A stretch of DNA of 64,000 nt from Mangrovivirga halotolerans (GTDB lineage: Bacteria; Bacteroidota; Bacteroidia; Cytophagales; Cyclobacteriaceae), in NCBI RefSeq assembly GCF_026241165.1, contig NZ_JAPFQN010000002.1, forward strand, positions 124,001-188,000, written 5' to 3'. Of the stretch, positions 26,047 to 34,561 are shown piece by piece. The notes under the pieces are model-generated. The model did no database searches. It worked only from the letters and a program-made list of their open reading frames with translations, and had not been told where the DNA came from. The number at the start of each line of letters is the position of its first letter. Position 1 is the stretch's first letter. Position numbers and translations under genes: made by a program.

Positions 26047-26859
26047 TTAATCTCCATTTATATAAAATTTTCCCTTCGAAAATAATTTAGCCTTTCCCCC
26101 AATATCAACTCTTTCTCCTTTAATATTTCCGAAGACTACTCCTCCCCTGCTCGAAGCCTGATAGAAATGTAGCTCTTCCTTATTTAACTTTTCAGACCAG
26201 AAAGGAATTAATTTTGTAAATGAAGATCCTGTTACGTAATCTTCATCAATCCCAACAGAAGGAGCAAAAAATCTTGAGACAGCATCAAATTCTTCAGAAA
26301 CAGAAGTTGCTATCACACCCCTGGCTGGAAATTCTTTAAGCATTTCCATGTTTGGTTTTAAAGACCTAACCTGTTCTTCTGATTGATACAGAAACAGCCA
26401 GTCATCCTCAGAAGTGTAAACCTTTAATGGAGCGATTCCCATTGATTCTACTATTGTCGGACTAACTTCTGCCTCATCATACCCCATCTTTGGGAAATCA
26501 AGCCAATACAACTCTCCTTTTCTTTTAACTTCAAGCATTCCTGATCTCGACTGAAACCTAATGGAATCACCCGGCATCTCCATGATATTGAAAAGCACAA
26601 ATGCTGAAGCCAAAGTAGCATGGCCACATAAATTAACTTCAACTTCAGGTGTGAACCATCTCAATTGGTATTCATTTTCTTCGGCATTAATTGGAATAAA
26701 AAAAGCAGTTTCAGAAAGATTATTTTCCTTCGCGATACTTTGCATTACCTCATCATCAAACCAGAAATCCAAAGGCACCACAGCTGCCGGATTTCCTTCA
26801 AAAATCTTTTCTGCAAAAGCATCAACCTGGTAATAATTATAGGAGTTTTTTTTCATCAT
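26047..26859 (-). CDS. PhzF family protein (phenazine biosynthesis-like isomerase/epimerase fold)
   Basis: This 270-residue cytoplasmic protein belongs to the PhzF family, which shares the diaminopimelate epimerase fold. It starts with YQVDAFAEKIFEGNPAAVV; the proposed acid/base glutamate is E50 in NNLSETAFF, and CGHATLAS is at 78-85. There are no other phenazine genes, so the substrate is unknown and not likely to be phenazine. Its start overlaps the stop of the upstream DJ-1/PfpI gene by four bases, so the two are an operon. The first codons contain two Met; either could be used. Confidence 0.88.
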   Translation of the reverse strand: MMKKNSYNYYQVDAFAEKIFEGNPAAVVPLDFWFDDEVMQSIAKENNLSETAFFIPINAEENEYQLRWFTPEVEVNLCGHATLASAFVLFNIMEMPGDSIRFQSRSGMLEVKRKGELYWLDFPKMGYDEAEVSPTIVESMGIAPLKVYTSEDDWLFLYQSEEQVRSLKPNMEMLKEFPARGVIATSVSEEFDAVSRFFAPSVGIDEDYVTGSSFTKLIPFWSEKLNKEELHFYQASSRGGVVFGNIKGERVDIGGKAKLFSKGKFYINGD

Positions 26860-27446
26860 GTGTTATAAATATAATATGGGTACTCTATAAACCTAGCTGT
26901 TTTTTGAGCTACTTCATCATCAAAAATAGTGGAAACAAGATAAATAGCCATATCAATACCAGCTGAAACTCCAGCCGAAGTTACAATTCTGTCATCATGC
27001 ATGAATCGGTTATCAAAATCAGGGTTTGCAGTTGGTTCTATTTTCAATACATCGTCAAAAACAGAATAATGGGTAGTGAATTTTTTTTCTTTTAATAACC
27101 CTAAAGATGCTGCGATCCTGGCACCACTACATACTGTAGCTGTCAATTCGGTAAAAGAAATAATTTCTTTCAGCCTATTCATTATGTGATCCTGGTCAAT
27201 AATTCTTTTTGACCCATTTCCACCCGGGATGATCAATAAATTCGTATCCGGAATTTCATCAATTACGAAATCAGGAGTAATTGTGACTCCATTAATCGTA
27301 TTGACCGGACGGCTGACATCCGCAAATGAATAGAGCTTTAATGAATGTTTATCTTTGACAAGTTCTGCAGCAACAGACAATACTTCCCACGGACCTGCAA
27401 AATCCATGAGTTCCATATTATCATAAATGAAAAAACCTACAGTCAT
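26856..27446 (-). CDS. DJ-1/PfpI family protein
   Basis: This 196-residue protein has the DJ-1/PfpI (class I glutamine amidotransferase-like) fold. The nucleophile elbow is ATVCSGARIAASLG with C106, and H126 (FTTHYS) can complete the catalytic site; the early acid is in FAGPWEV. The pattern LLIIPGGNGSK is typical of the isonitrile hydratase and AraC-associated branch, but there is no DNA-binding domain here. A role in glyoxal or other small-molecule detoxification is possible. It is co-transcribed with the PhzF gene through an ATGA overlap. Confidence 0.88.
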   Translation of the reverse strand: MTVGFFIYDNMELMDFAGPWEVLSVAAELVKDKHSLKLYSFADVSRPVNTINGVTITPDFVIDEIPDTNLLIIPGGNGSKRIIDQDHIMNRLKEIISFTELTATVCSGARIAASLGLLKEKKFTTHYSVFDDVLKIEPTANPDFDNRFMHDDRIVTSAGVSAGIDMAIYLVSTIFDDEVAQKTARFIEYPYYIYNT

Positions 27447-27576
27447 ATTTATAGAGTTTTTAATAATGGCAATTAATCACTTCCTGATTTTATTCATTTA
27501 ATTTAATAACAAAAATCTTCGAAATCACAGTTATAAAGCGTTAGATTAGAATAATTAAAATGGTATTTTTTAATAA

Positions 27577-29049
27577 ATGGAAATATCTGCTTTTTTAGGC
27601 CCTCTGACAACGGAAATACTAGCTGCTATTTTTTTAGTGTTTTATGGATTAACACTGGCATTTACTGTTACCGTAATTATTCTTGAAGGGAAAAATCCCA
27701 CAAAGTCGATCTCATGGATGCTCATTGTCCTTTTCTTACCATTAATAGGTATTTTACTATACCTGCGGTATGGACGAAATTTCAGGAAAGAAAAGCTATT
27801 TACCGCTAAATCAAGAGAAGATTCAAATAAAATCATCGAGCAAGTTTCGGATATTGACCTATCAGGAACAGATATTCTTGCACAAGATGAAAAGTATTTT
27901 CCTTTTAACAAGATCATGAAACTTGCAGCTGCAGCTAATAAAGCTATGCTGACAAAAAGTAATTGTACTGAGATTCTTGAAAATGGGGCCGCTACTTTCC
28001 CTTCCATGCTAGAAGCAATAAAAGGTGCCAAACACCACATCCATATGTGCTTCTATTCATTTGAAGAAGATGATATAGGGCAGGATTTTATTAAAATTCT
28101 ACTTGAGAAAGCAAAAGAAGGAATTGCTATCAGATGTATTTTTGATGGAATTGGGTCCTGGGGATTATCCAAAAAGACCATAAGGCTACTAAGAAATTCC
28201 GGTATCGAGGTAGAGATTTTTATGCCTGTAAGATTTCCTTTACTTACGACCCGATTAAATTATCGCAATCACCGAAAGATATTAATTGTAGATGGTAAAG
28301 TCGGATTTACCGGCGGTTTAAATATCGCTGAGCGCTATTCAAAAATCAAAAAGGACACTGGCTTCTGGAGAGACACACACATCAAACTAACTGGAGAGGC
28401 CGCAACTTGCCTTCAATCTGTATTTTTACAAGACTGGAGATTTGTTTGTAACAGAGTATTCGATGGCCATGAATATTTCCCTAAGCTTAGAACAGAATCC
28501 GATACTTTCGTCCAGATCACTGCTTCTGGTCCTGACTCAAGAGAAGTGGCAATTATGCAGGCATATTTTACTGCAATTACCACAGCAAGAGATCATATTT
28601 ACATTTCAACACCATACTTCGTGCCTAATGAACCCATCATTACGGCATTAGAAACAGCTGTCCTAAGTGGAGTAAAAGTTGTTTTACTTCTTCCAGGAAT
28701 GCCTGATCATAAAACTCTTTATTATACTTCTCTTAATTTTGCAAGCCGCCTAATCTATGCTGGTGTGGAAGTTTACATTTACAATAAAGGATTCAACCAC
28801 GGAAAAGTTCTGGTAGTTGACGGAATATTTTCTTCAGTGGGGACAGCGAATATGGATGAGAGAAGTTTTGAAAAGAACTTTGAAGTAAACGCCTTTATTT
28901 ATGATGAGAAAGTAGCCTCAACGTTATCTAAAAACTTCAAATCAGATCTTGAAGAAAGTGAAAAGATCGATCCTGTTGCATTCAAAAACAGACCGACCAG
29001 TCAGAAAATCCTTGAAGGAGTTTGCAGAATGATCAGTCCGTTAATGTGA
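27577..29049 (+). CDS. cls: cardiolipin synthase (phospholipase D family)
   Basis: This membrane enzyme joins two phosphatidylglycerol molecules to make cardiolipin. The 490-residue protein has two N-terminal membrane helices (about 11-37 and 45-65) and two phospholipase D domains. The HKD motifs are H232, K234 and D239 (NHRKILIVDG) and H408, K410 and D415 (NHGKVLVVDG). Typical family segments are GGLNIAERY and GTANMDERSFEKNFEV. Its stop codon abuts the stop of the convergent tryptophan dioxygenase gene with no base between them. Confidence 0.94.
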   Translation: MEISAFLGPLTTEILAAIFLVFYGLTLAFTVTVIILEGKNPTKSISWMLIVLFLPLIGILLYLRYGRNFRKEKLFTAKSREDSNKIIEQVSDIDLSGTDILAQDEKYFPFNKIMKLAAAANKAMLTKSNCTEILENGAATFPSMLEAIKGAKHHIHMCFYSFEEDDIGQDFIKILLEKAKEGIAIRCIFDGIGSWGLSKKTIRLLRNSGIEVEIFMPVRFPLLTTRLNYRNHRKILIVDGKVGFTGGLNIAERYSKIKKDTGFWRDTHIKLTGEAATCLQSVFLQDWRFVCNRVFDGHEYFPKLRTESDTFVQITASGPDSREVAIMQAYFTAITTARDHIYISTPYFVPNEPIITALETAVLSGVKVVLLLPGMPDHKTLYYTSLNFASRLIYAGVEVYIYNKGFNHGKVLVVDGIFSSVGTANMDERSFEKNFEVNAFIYDEKVASTLSKNFKSDLEESEKIDPVAFKNRPTSQKILEGVCRMISPLM

Positions 29050-29937
29050 TTATTTTTCAATGGTAAATTCCGGAAAATACCTGCGTTGCTGATAGTCTGG
29101 ATGTAAATACTTCTCCCAGTCACTACCTCCGGTTGCTTCTTTTTTAGGACTACCCGTCAGATAAAACCTGGCTGTTTCAAGGTGTACCATTGGCCAGTCG
29201 TAATTGAATTTCTTTTCAAATGCTTTTACGGTTTCTAATAATTTCGGAGATAATCCTTTCTCTTTTTCTATTGTTTTTAACCGCTTATTTAAATTGTTTT
29301 CCCGCATTTTCTCTGCAAGCGAAACCATTTCACCTTTATACTTATCTTCAAAATTTTGAAGAGTCAGGCTTTTTTCGCCGGTCTTAGGATTCTTACCTGC
29401 CCTTTGCCAATATAGATATTCAAATTTATCACTGATCGACTCACCTCCATTTAGCTTCTTTTTATCCTCGGGCTTCATCAAGTTCTCGATATCAGTACAA
29501 TAAAATTCTACTAACCTGAACTGTACAGACTGAAAACCACTAGCCGGAGTCAAAGTCATGCGAAATTGATTGTACTCTTCATAAGACATCCCCTTACTCA
29601 TCACACTAAAACTATTAATTAACATATCGGCATAATTCACACACCTGTTCATGCGAATATCCAATTCTTCCTCTTCAGGAATCTCCCCAGATGTGAGTTT
29701 TTCCAGTTCGTGAATTATCAGATTAAGAACTAATTCAGTGACTTGGTGATACACAATGAATATTTTTTCATCGTGAAAATCAGTTCTGGTTTTCTGTAAA
29801 GTAAGAAGCGTATCAACCTGGATATAATCCCAATAATTTATAGGTTTAGCATGATATAACCCTTCCAGATAAGCATCAGCAGGCTGGTTTATATCGTCAT
29901 ACTTTTTCTGAAGGCGTTTAAGGATCTCGTCTTTCAT
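29050..29937 (-). CDS. kynA: tryptophan 2,3-dioxygenase
   Basis: This haem enzyme opens the indole ring of L-tryptophan with O2 to give N-formylkynurenine, the first step of the kynurenine pathway. The 295-residue protein contains IVYHQVTELVLNLIIHEL (about 61-78), the substrate-binding FxxxHQ region. Near the end it has VHLETARFYLTGS and ATGGSDWEKYL, which fit the haem and substrate loops of the family. No other kynurenine pathway gene is in the window. The gene is single and on the minus strand. Confidence 0.93.
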   Translation of the reverse strand: MKDEILKRLQKKYDDINQPADAYLEGLYHAKPINYWDYIQVDTLLTLQKTRTDFHDEKIFIVYHQVTELVLNLIIHELEKLTSGEIPEEEELDIRMNRCVNYADMLINSFSVMSKGMSYEEYNQFRMTLTPASGFQSVQFRLVEFYCTDIENLMKPEDKKKLNGGESISDKFEYLYWQRAGKNPKTGEKSLTLQNFEDKYKGEMVSLAEKMRENNLNKRLKTIEKEKGLSPKLLETVKAFEKKFNYDWPMVHLETARFYLTGSPKKEATGGSDWEKYLHPDYQQRRYFPEFTIEK

Positions 29938-30164
29938 CTAATATATTTCTTAGGGGTCATTAATGTTGTCGGTCGAAAGTTAGGAAAGTATAGGCTCTTT
30001 TTACCAAAAAATGACCTGAAATGCATAAAATGTCCTTTATATCATAATTTTCGATTAAATAGGTCTTTAGAAAAAAGTTTTAAATAATTAACTTAAGATT
30101 TGAGTAAGTAAGAAATAATTCTTATTAATTTCACTACAAATATAAAATCCTGGTCAATCATTTT

Positions 30165-30899
30165 ATGAAAGAACAACAAGATCATTTTTCCGAGTTTGCA
30201 GCTGAATATGCCAAATACAGACCAAAGTACCCACAGGAACTTTACAAATGGCTCTATGAACATTGTACCGGCTTCTACCGTGCATGGGATGCAGCATGCG
30301 GAAATGGCCAGGTAGCTTATGAATTGGCTAAGCAATTTTCTACTGTTTACGCGAACGATATTAGTGAGCAACAAATTGAGCACTCCCTTGAACATGATAA
30401 CATTGTTTACAAAATAGGTAGAGCAGAAGAATCTCTATGGCCGGGAGAAAGCATTGACCTGATTGTTATCGCCCAGGCTCTGCACTGGTTAGACACTGAT
30501 AAATTCTTTGAGCAGGTCAAAAGGGTAGCTACCGAAGATGCGATCTTTGCTGCCTGGGGTTATAATCTGATCGATCTTCAATCGCCAGATCAAAAATATA
30601 TTGATGAGTTTTATCACGACCTCATTGGACCTTACTGGCCTGAAGAAAGAAAGTATGTTGATAATGGATATCGTGATTTTGATTTACCCATCAATGAATT
30701 CGAATCTCCTGAACTTGAGATCCATGCTCATTATTCACGCAAACAACTCCTGGGTTACATTTCCACCTGGTCAGCGGTAAAAAATTACAAAAGTTCCATC
30801 GGAACTGATCCTTTGGGTTTTCTAAAAAATAATCTAAAAGAAGAGAGCTACGCAATAAAGCAAAAGATATTTATGCGTGCAGGTAAACTTTCATTCTGA
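30165..30899 (+). CDS. class I SAM-dependent methyltransferase
   Basis: This 244-residue cytoplasmic protein has the SAM-binding motif I as WDAACGNGQVAYELA (about residues 44-58), with motif II near YANDISEQQIEHS and VIAQALHWLDTDKFF further on. The beginning FSEFAAEYAKYRPKYP is typical of small-molecule methyltransferases of the UbiE/trans-aconitate type. The substrate cannot be told. The gene's stop codon touches the stop codon of the convergent symporter gene. Confidence 0.87.
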   Translation: MKEQQDHFSEFAAEYAKYRPKYPQELYKWLYEHCTGFYRAWDAACGNGQVAYELAKQFSTVYANDISEQQIEHSLEHDNIVYKIGRAEESLWPGESIDLIVIAQALHWLDTDKFFEQVKRVATEDAIFAAWGYNLIDLQSPDQKYIDEFYHDLIGPYWPEERKYVDNGYRDFDLPINEFESPELEIHAHYSRKQLLGYISTWSAVKNYKSSIGTDPLGFLKNNLKEESYAIKQKIFMRAGKLSF

Positions 30900-32711
30900 T
30901 TATCTTTCTGAATTATAAATCTTTCTCAGAGCTCCCCATATCCTGAACATCAGGAAAAAGGACAATACTGAAATCACTGTCATTAAGGAAGCTAAATAAA
31001 CTTCACTATATAACCAGTATCCAACTGCAAACAAGGCTGAATAAACAGAAAATGTACCAGTAAGCATTCCTGCCAGACCTAGTGGGATTTTACTCTTATT
31101 GTACATTTCGCCGGTTTGAAAATGTATTTCTTTTGCTAAAGAGATCTTGCGATAGATTCTTTTCCATCCTATCCCTCCAGGATTAATCTTTTTAACAAAA
31201 TTCACTAGCTTTTCTTCATCAGTTGGCCTTGTAAGAAAAGTAACTGTCAGCCAGGCAACAGTTGTAATTGCAATACTGATCAACAGAACTTCGTAAGCTT
31301 CAAGATCCGGGAAGAATTTTTTGTGTATAACATTAAAATATATAGCAACGATGAAAGATACCACCATTCCAGTGATCTCTGACCATGCATTAATTCTCCA
31401 CCAAAACCATCTTAAGATGAATATCAATCCAGTGCCTGCACCAATAGTTAATAAAATTTGAAAAGCTTCAAGGGCACTTTCCAGAACCAAAGCAAATAAC
31501 ATTGCAAGAACCATTAATACAACTGTAGAAATCCGCCCTACAAGCACTAATTCTTTTTCCTCTGCTTCAGGCTTAATAAAACGTTGATAAAAATCATAGA
31601 CCACATAAGACGAACCCCAGTTTAAATGAGTTGAAATAGTCGACATAAAAGCTGCGATCAGCGAGGCTACAACTACACCAAGCAATCCATGAGGTAAATA
31701 AGTAAGCATGGCAGGATATGCCAAATCGTGCCCGATTATTGATTTATCCACTTCCGGAAAAGCAGTTTGTAGAGAAGCCAGGTCAGGATAAACCAGTAAA
31801 GACGCTAGTCCGATCAAAATCCATGGCCATGGTCTTAAAGCGTAATGCGTAATATTAAAAAACAATGTCGCTCCAACTGCATTATTTTCATCTTTGGCAG
31901 AAAGCATCCTTTGTACGATATAACCTCCGCCTCCGGGTTCAGCACCGGGATACCATACGTTCCACCATTGAACCGCTATTGGAATTAGAAATAATGGTAC
32001 AAAAACATTTAGATCGGTAGGATCGGGAATAAAATCCAGCTTACCTGTAAGTGCAGGACTAGATATCATATTTGATAACCCTCCCACTTCAGGTAGATCG
32101 ACAATGATCATTGCAGCCCATACTGATCCTGCCATAGCTATGATAAACTGGATAAAATCGGTTACCAAAACACCTTTTAGTCCTCCAAGTGATGAATAGA
32201 TAACTGTAACCACACCGGCAATGATCAGTGTTTCTCCCTTAGAAAGTCCTAGTAATACATTACCCATTTTAGCTGCGGCAAGGCACACAGTTGCCATGAT
32301 CATCACATTAAAGAACACCCCGAGATATACTGCTCTGAATGCTCTGAGGAAGGCAGCGGCCTTTCCACTATATCGTAATTCGTAAAACTCAAGATCAGTT
32401 ACAACTTCTGATTTACGCCATAAAGCAGCATAAATAAAAACGGTCAGCATGCCAGTGAGAAGAAAAGCCCACCAGGTCCAGTTTCCTGCTACTCCGTCTT
32501 TTCTTACAATTTCTGTAACCAGGTTTGGTGTATCTGCTGAAAAGGTAGTTGCCACCATTGAAATACCCAATAGCCACCACGGCATATTTCTTCCGGATAA
32601 AAAGAAGTCTTTGGCACTTTTACCTGCTGACTTTGCAAACCATACCCCGATGGCCAGGGAAACAATAAAAAATAATGCGACCGAAAGCCAGTCTATCCAT
32701 TCGAGTTCCAT
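30900..32711 (-). CDS. sodium:solute symporter (SSS family)
   Basis: This is an inner-membrane secondary transporter of the sodium:solute symporter family, 603 residues with about 13-14 helices. The segments SAGKSAKDFFLSGRNMPWWLL (quoted here in part: KDFFLSGRNMPWW), VTDLEFYELRYSGKAAAF and STISTHLNWGSSYVV are typical of this family in Bacteroidota. The substrate is not determined by sequence; sugars, amino acids and sialic acid are all transported by relatives. There is no catabolic gene next to it. Starts further downstream are unlikely, because the first helix begins at residue 8. Confidence 0.9.
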   Translation of the reverse strand: MELEWIDWLSVALFFIVSLAIGVWFAKSAGKSAKDFFLSGRNMPWWLLGISMVATTFSADTPNLVTEIVRKDGVAGNWTWWAFLLTGMLTVFIYAALWRKSEVVTDLEFYELRYSGKAAAFLRAFRAVYLGVFFNVMIMATVCLAAAKMGNVLLGLSKGETLIIAGVVTVIYSSLGGLKGVLVTDFIQFIIAMAGSVWAAMIIVDLPEVGGLSNMISSPALTGKLDFIPDPTDLNVFVPLFLIPIAVQWWNVWYPGAEPGGGGYIVQRMLSAKDENNAVGATLFFNITHYALRPWPWILIGLASLLVYPDLASLQTAFPEVDKSIIGHDLAYPAMLTYLPHGLLGVVVASLIAAFMSTISTHLNWGSSYVVYDFYQRFIKPEAEEKELVLVGRISTVVLMVLAMLFALVLESALEAFQILLTIGAGTGLIFILRWFWWRINAWSEITGMVVSFIVAIYFNVIHKKFFPDLEAYEVLLISIAITTVAWLTVTFLTRPTDEEKLVNFVKKINPGGIGWKRIYRKISLAKEIHFQTGEMYNKSKIPLGLAGMLTGTFSVYSALFAVGYWLYSEVYLASLMTVISVLSFFLMFRIWGALRKIYNSER

Positions 32712-32913
32712 AAGCTATCTCCTCAAAATGTTTTTCGGGTTAAAACAAAAGCTAAATATATAAATAGATATGACAATCCCGGGTGCTGAGTTGGAAATAT
32801 TTCAAATAAAAACTTTAAAATCTGATTTTAAAAAAGATGGGAATTAATGAATTGTTTAATTTTTACTAAATGATAAACTAACTTGTCAGCAACATTCTGA
32901 TATCTGACTCGAA

Positions 32914-33996
32914 ATGGATTTACTGGTGATCATACTACTCATTTCTGCAGGTCAAGGCCTTTTGCTAAGTCTTGCCCTGGTTATTAGCGGTGTGATTAGT
33001 AAAAAGCAAAACTTTTTTCTTGGGTTGGTTACCTTAATTATCTCACTAGAAATTCTAACTATTTGGGCTGTAAAAACAAATACAACCAATGTTCAGGATA
33101 TTTTTCCTTTTTGGATATTTTCATCCTACCTGGTTTTGCCGCCTTCATTATATCTTTTTGGCGAGTTATCTACCAAAGCGAGATTTAAAATAAGGTTTTG
33201 GCATCTGACTCTTTTTATACCGGCAATAATTGAAATAGGATTTGAATTAACATCTTTTTATTCAAATAAATATCTTAATACTTCGTATAGTCTTATTAAT
33301 AATCCTGGCTGGTTTTGGTTTACTGAAATCCTACCCCTTTTGGCTATGGTGGTCGCTTTAGCAGTAGTGGGGCTAGATATTAAAAGATTAAGAAATTCTA
33401 TTCAGTTTTTACCAGGAGAAAAAGCAAAAAAACACCTGGTTAAGATCTTCTCTTTTTTCATCGCATTTTTATTAATAACGATCCTCTGGTTTTTAGAAGC
33501 AATTATTCATTTACCTGCTTTCTCATATACAATTATCATTCTATGTATACTTATTTTTATATTGAGTTACATTGCGCTTTTCAATCCTGATTTTTTTTCA
33601 CTTCCACCTCTTTTAACCAGAAAAACATCATATAGTGACAATGCCAGTGAATCCAGAACAGAAGCTGAACGAATTCATAAATTATTTGTTGAGAAAAAGC
33701 TTTATCAACAGCAACAGCTAACAATAGAAAAAGCTGCAAGTCAACTAAATATTTCCGCACAACATTTATTAGAAATGATCAGTACATATCATGGAATGGA
33801 TTTCATGAATTATGTTAATACTCTAAGAATAAATGAAGTGATAAAAAAAATAGAAAGCGGAGAACTCGATAATAAAACATTGCTTGGAATAGCAATGGAT
33901 TCAGGCTTTAGTTCAAAATTAACCTTCAACCAGGCTTTCAAAGATATTAAAGGCAGTTCTCCAACCAATTATTTTAATCCTGATAAATCTAATTAG
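32914..33996 (+). CDS. membrane-anchored AraC family regulator
   Basis: This 360-residue protein joins seven or so predicted N-terminal membrane helices (about residues 3-25, 33-53, 64-85, 93-113, 130-155, 172-195, 203-225) to a cytoplasmic AraC-type DNA-binding domain (about 250-355). The helix-turn-helix part includes LTIEKAASQLNISAQHLLEM and the second helix region GIAMDSGFSSKLTFNQAFKD followed by GSSPTNYF. It probably senses a membrane or periplasmic signal directly. It is divergent from the sodium:solute symporter gene, so it may regulate it, but no operator was identified. Confidence 0.88.
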   Translation: MDLLVIILLISAGQGLLLSLALVISGVISKKQNFFLGLVTLIISLEILTIWAVKTNTTNVQDIFPFWIFSSYLVLPPSLYLFGELSTKARFKIRFWHLTLFIPAIIEIGFELTSFYSNKYLNTSYSLINNPGWFWFTEILPLLAMVVALAVVGLDIKRLRNSIQFLPGEKAKKHLVKIFSFFIAFLLITILWFLEAIIHLPAFSYTIIILCILIFILSYIALFNPDFFSLPPLLTRKTSYSDNASESRTEAERIHKLFVEKKLYQQQQLTIEKAASQLNISAQHLLEMISTYHGMDFMNYVNTLRINEVIKKIESGELDNKTLLGIAMDSGFSSKLTFNQAFKDIKGSSPTNYFNPDKSN

Positions 33997-34561
33997 ACTT
34001 AAAATACTATTAAGTTGCCTTCAAATACTTTTCCTATAGACAAAACATTTACTTGCAGATTTATTTTGGTAAAACCTTTCAAATAAAAATATACTTTTCT
34101 CTAAAAAATAATCGTAATAAGGCATTTGACTCAAGATTTGATAAATTCATATATGAGGATTACATAATTGGCAATGCATTATTCATAAGTTTGAGTAAAG
34201 ATGAAGATAGAACAGGTTCCGAACTACTTTAATTAATCACCTATAGGTTTATTAACCTGATCTGCCAGGCACCAGAAGTATCTATATTTCCAAAGTCATT
34301 TTAAATTATTATATCAAAGATATTTTGGTCAATTATCATTAAAAATCATCAGGGAGCTATTTTATTAAGCATTGTAAGCAAAAGAGCATCATCATTCTCC
34401 TGCTAATGGTATTCTTCATGAAGGTTTTTAAAAAAATATTTTGTATTAAAAAAAGATAAAATTATCTTCGTCCGAGTTTGCTACTTTTTTAAACTATGAA
34501 CAGAGCAGGGCCATCAGAAGTAACAAACTGGTAATGACCAATTATCAACCTTTTTTAACCG
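33997..34561. other. long intergenic region without recognisable genes
   Basis: I see no convincing open frame or RNA in this 565-base AT-rich stretch. A short inverted repeat AAGATAA-AA-TTATCTT lies near 34453-34468. It precedes a group of same-strand envelope genes, so a promoter must lie here, but no full TTTG/TAnnTTTG match was found. Confidence 0.4.

Noticed and set aside
30137-30144. TATATTTG on the minus strand as a kynA promoter
   Set aside because: The -7 element matches but there is no TTTG at 19-21 bases and it lies about 200 bases from the gene.
34168-34183. TTGGCAATGCATTATT considered as a sigma-54 element
   Set aside because: The GG is present but there is no GC at the required spacing.
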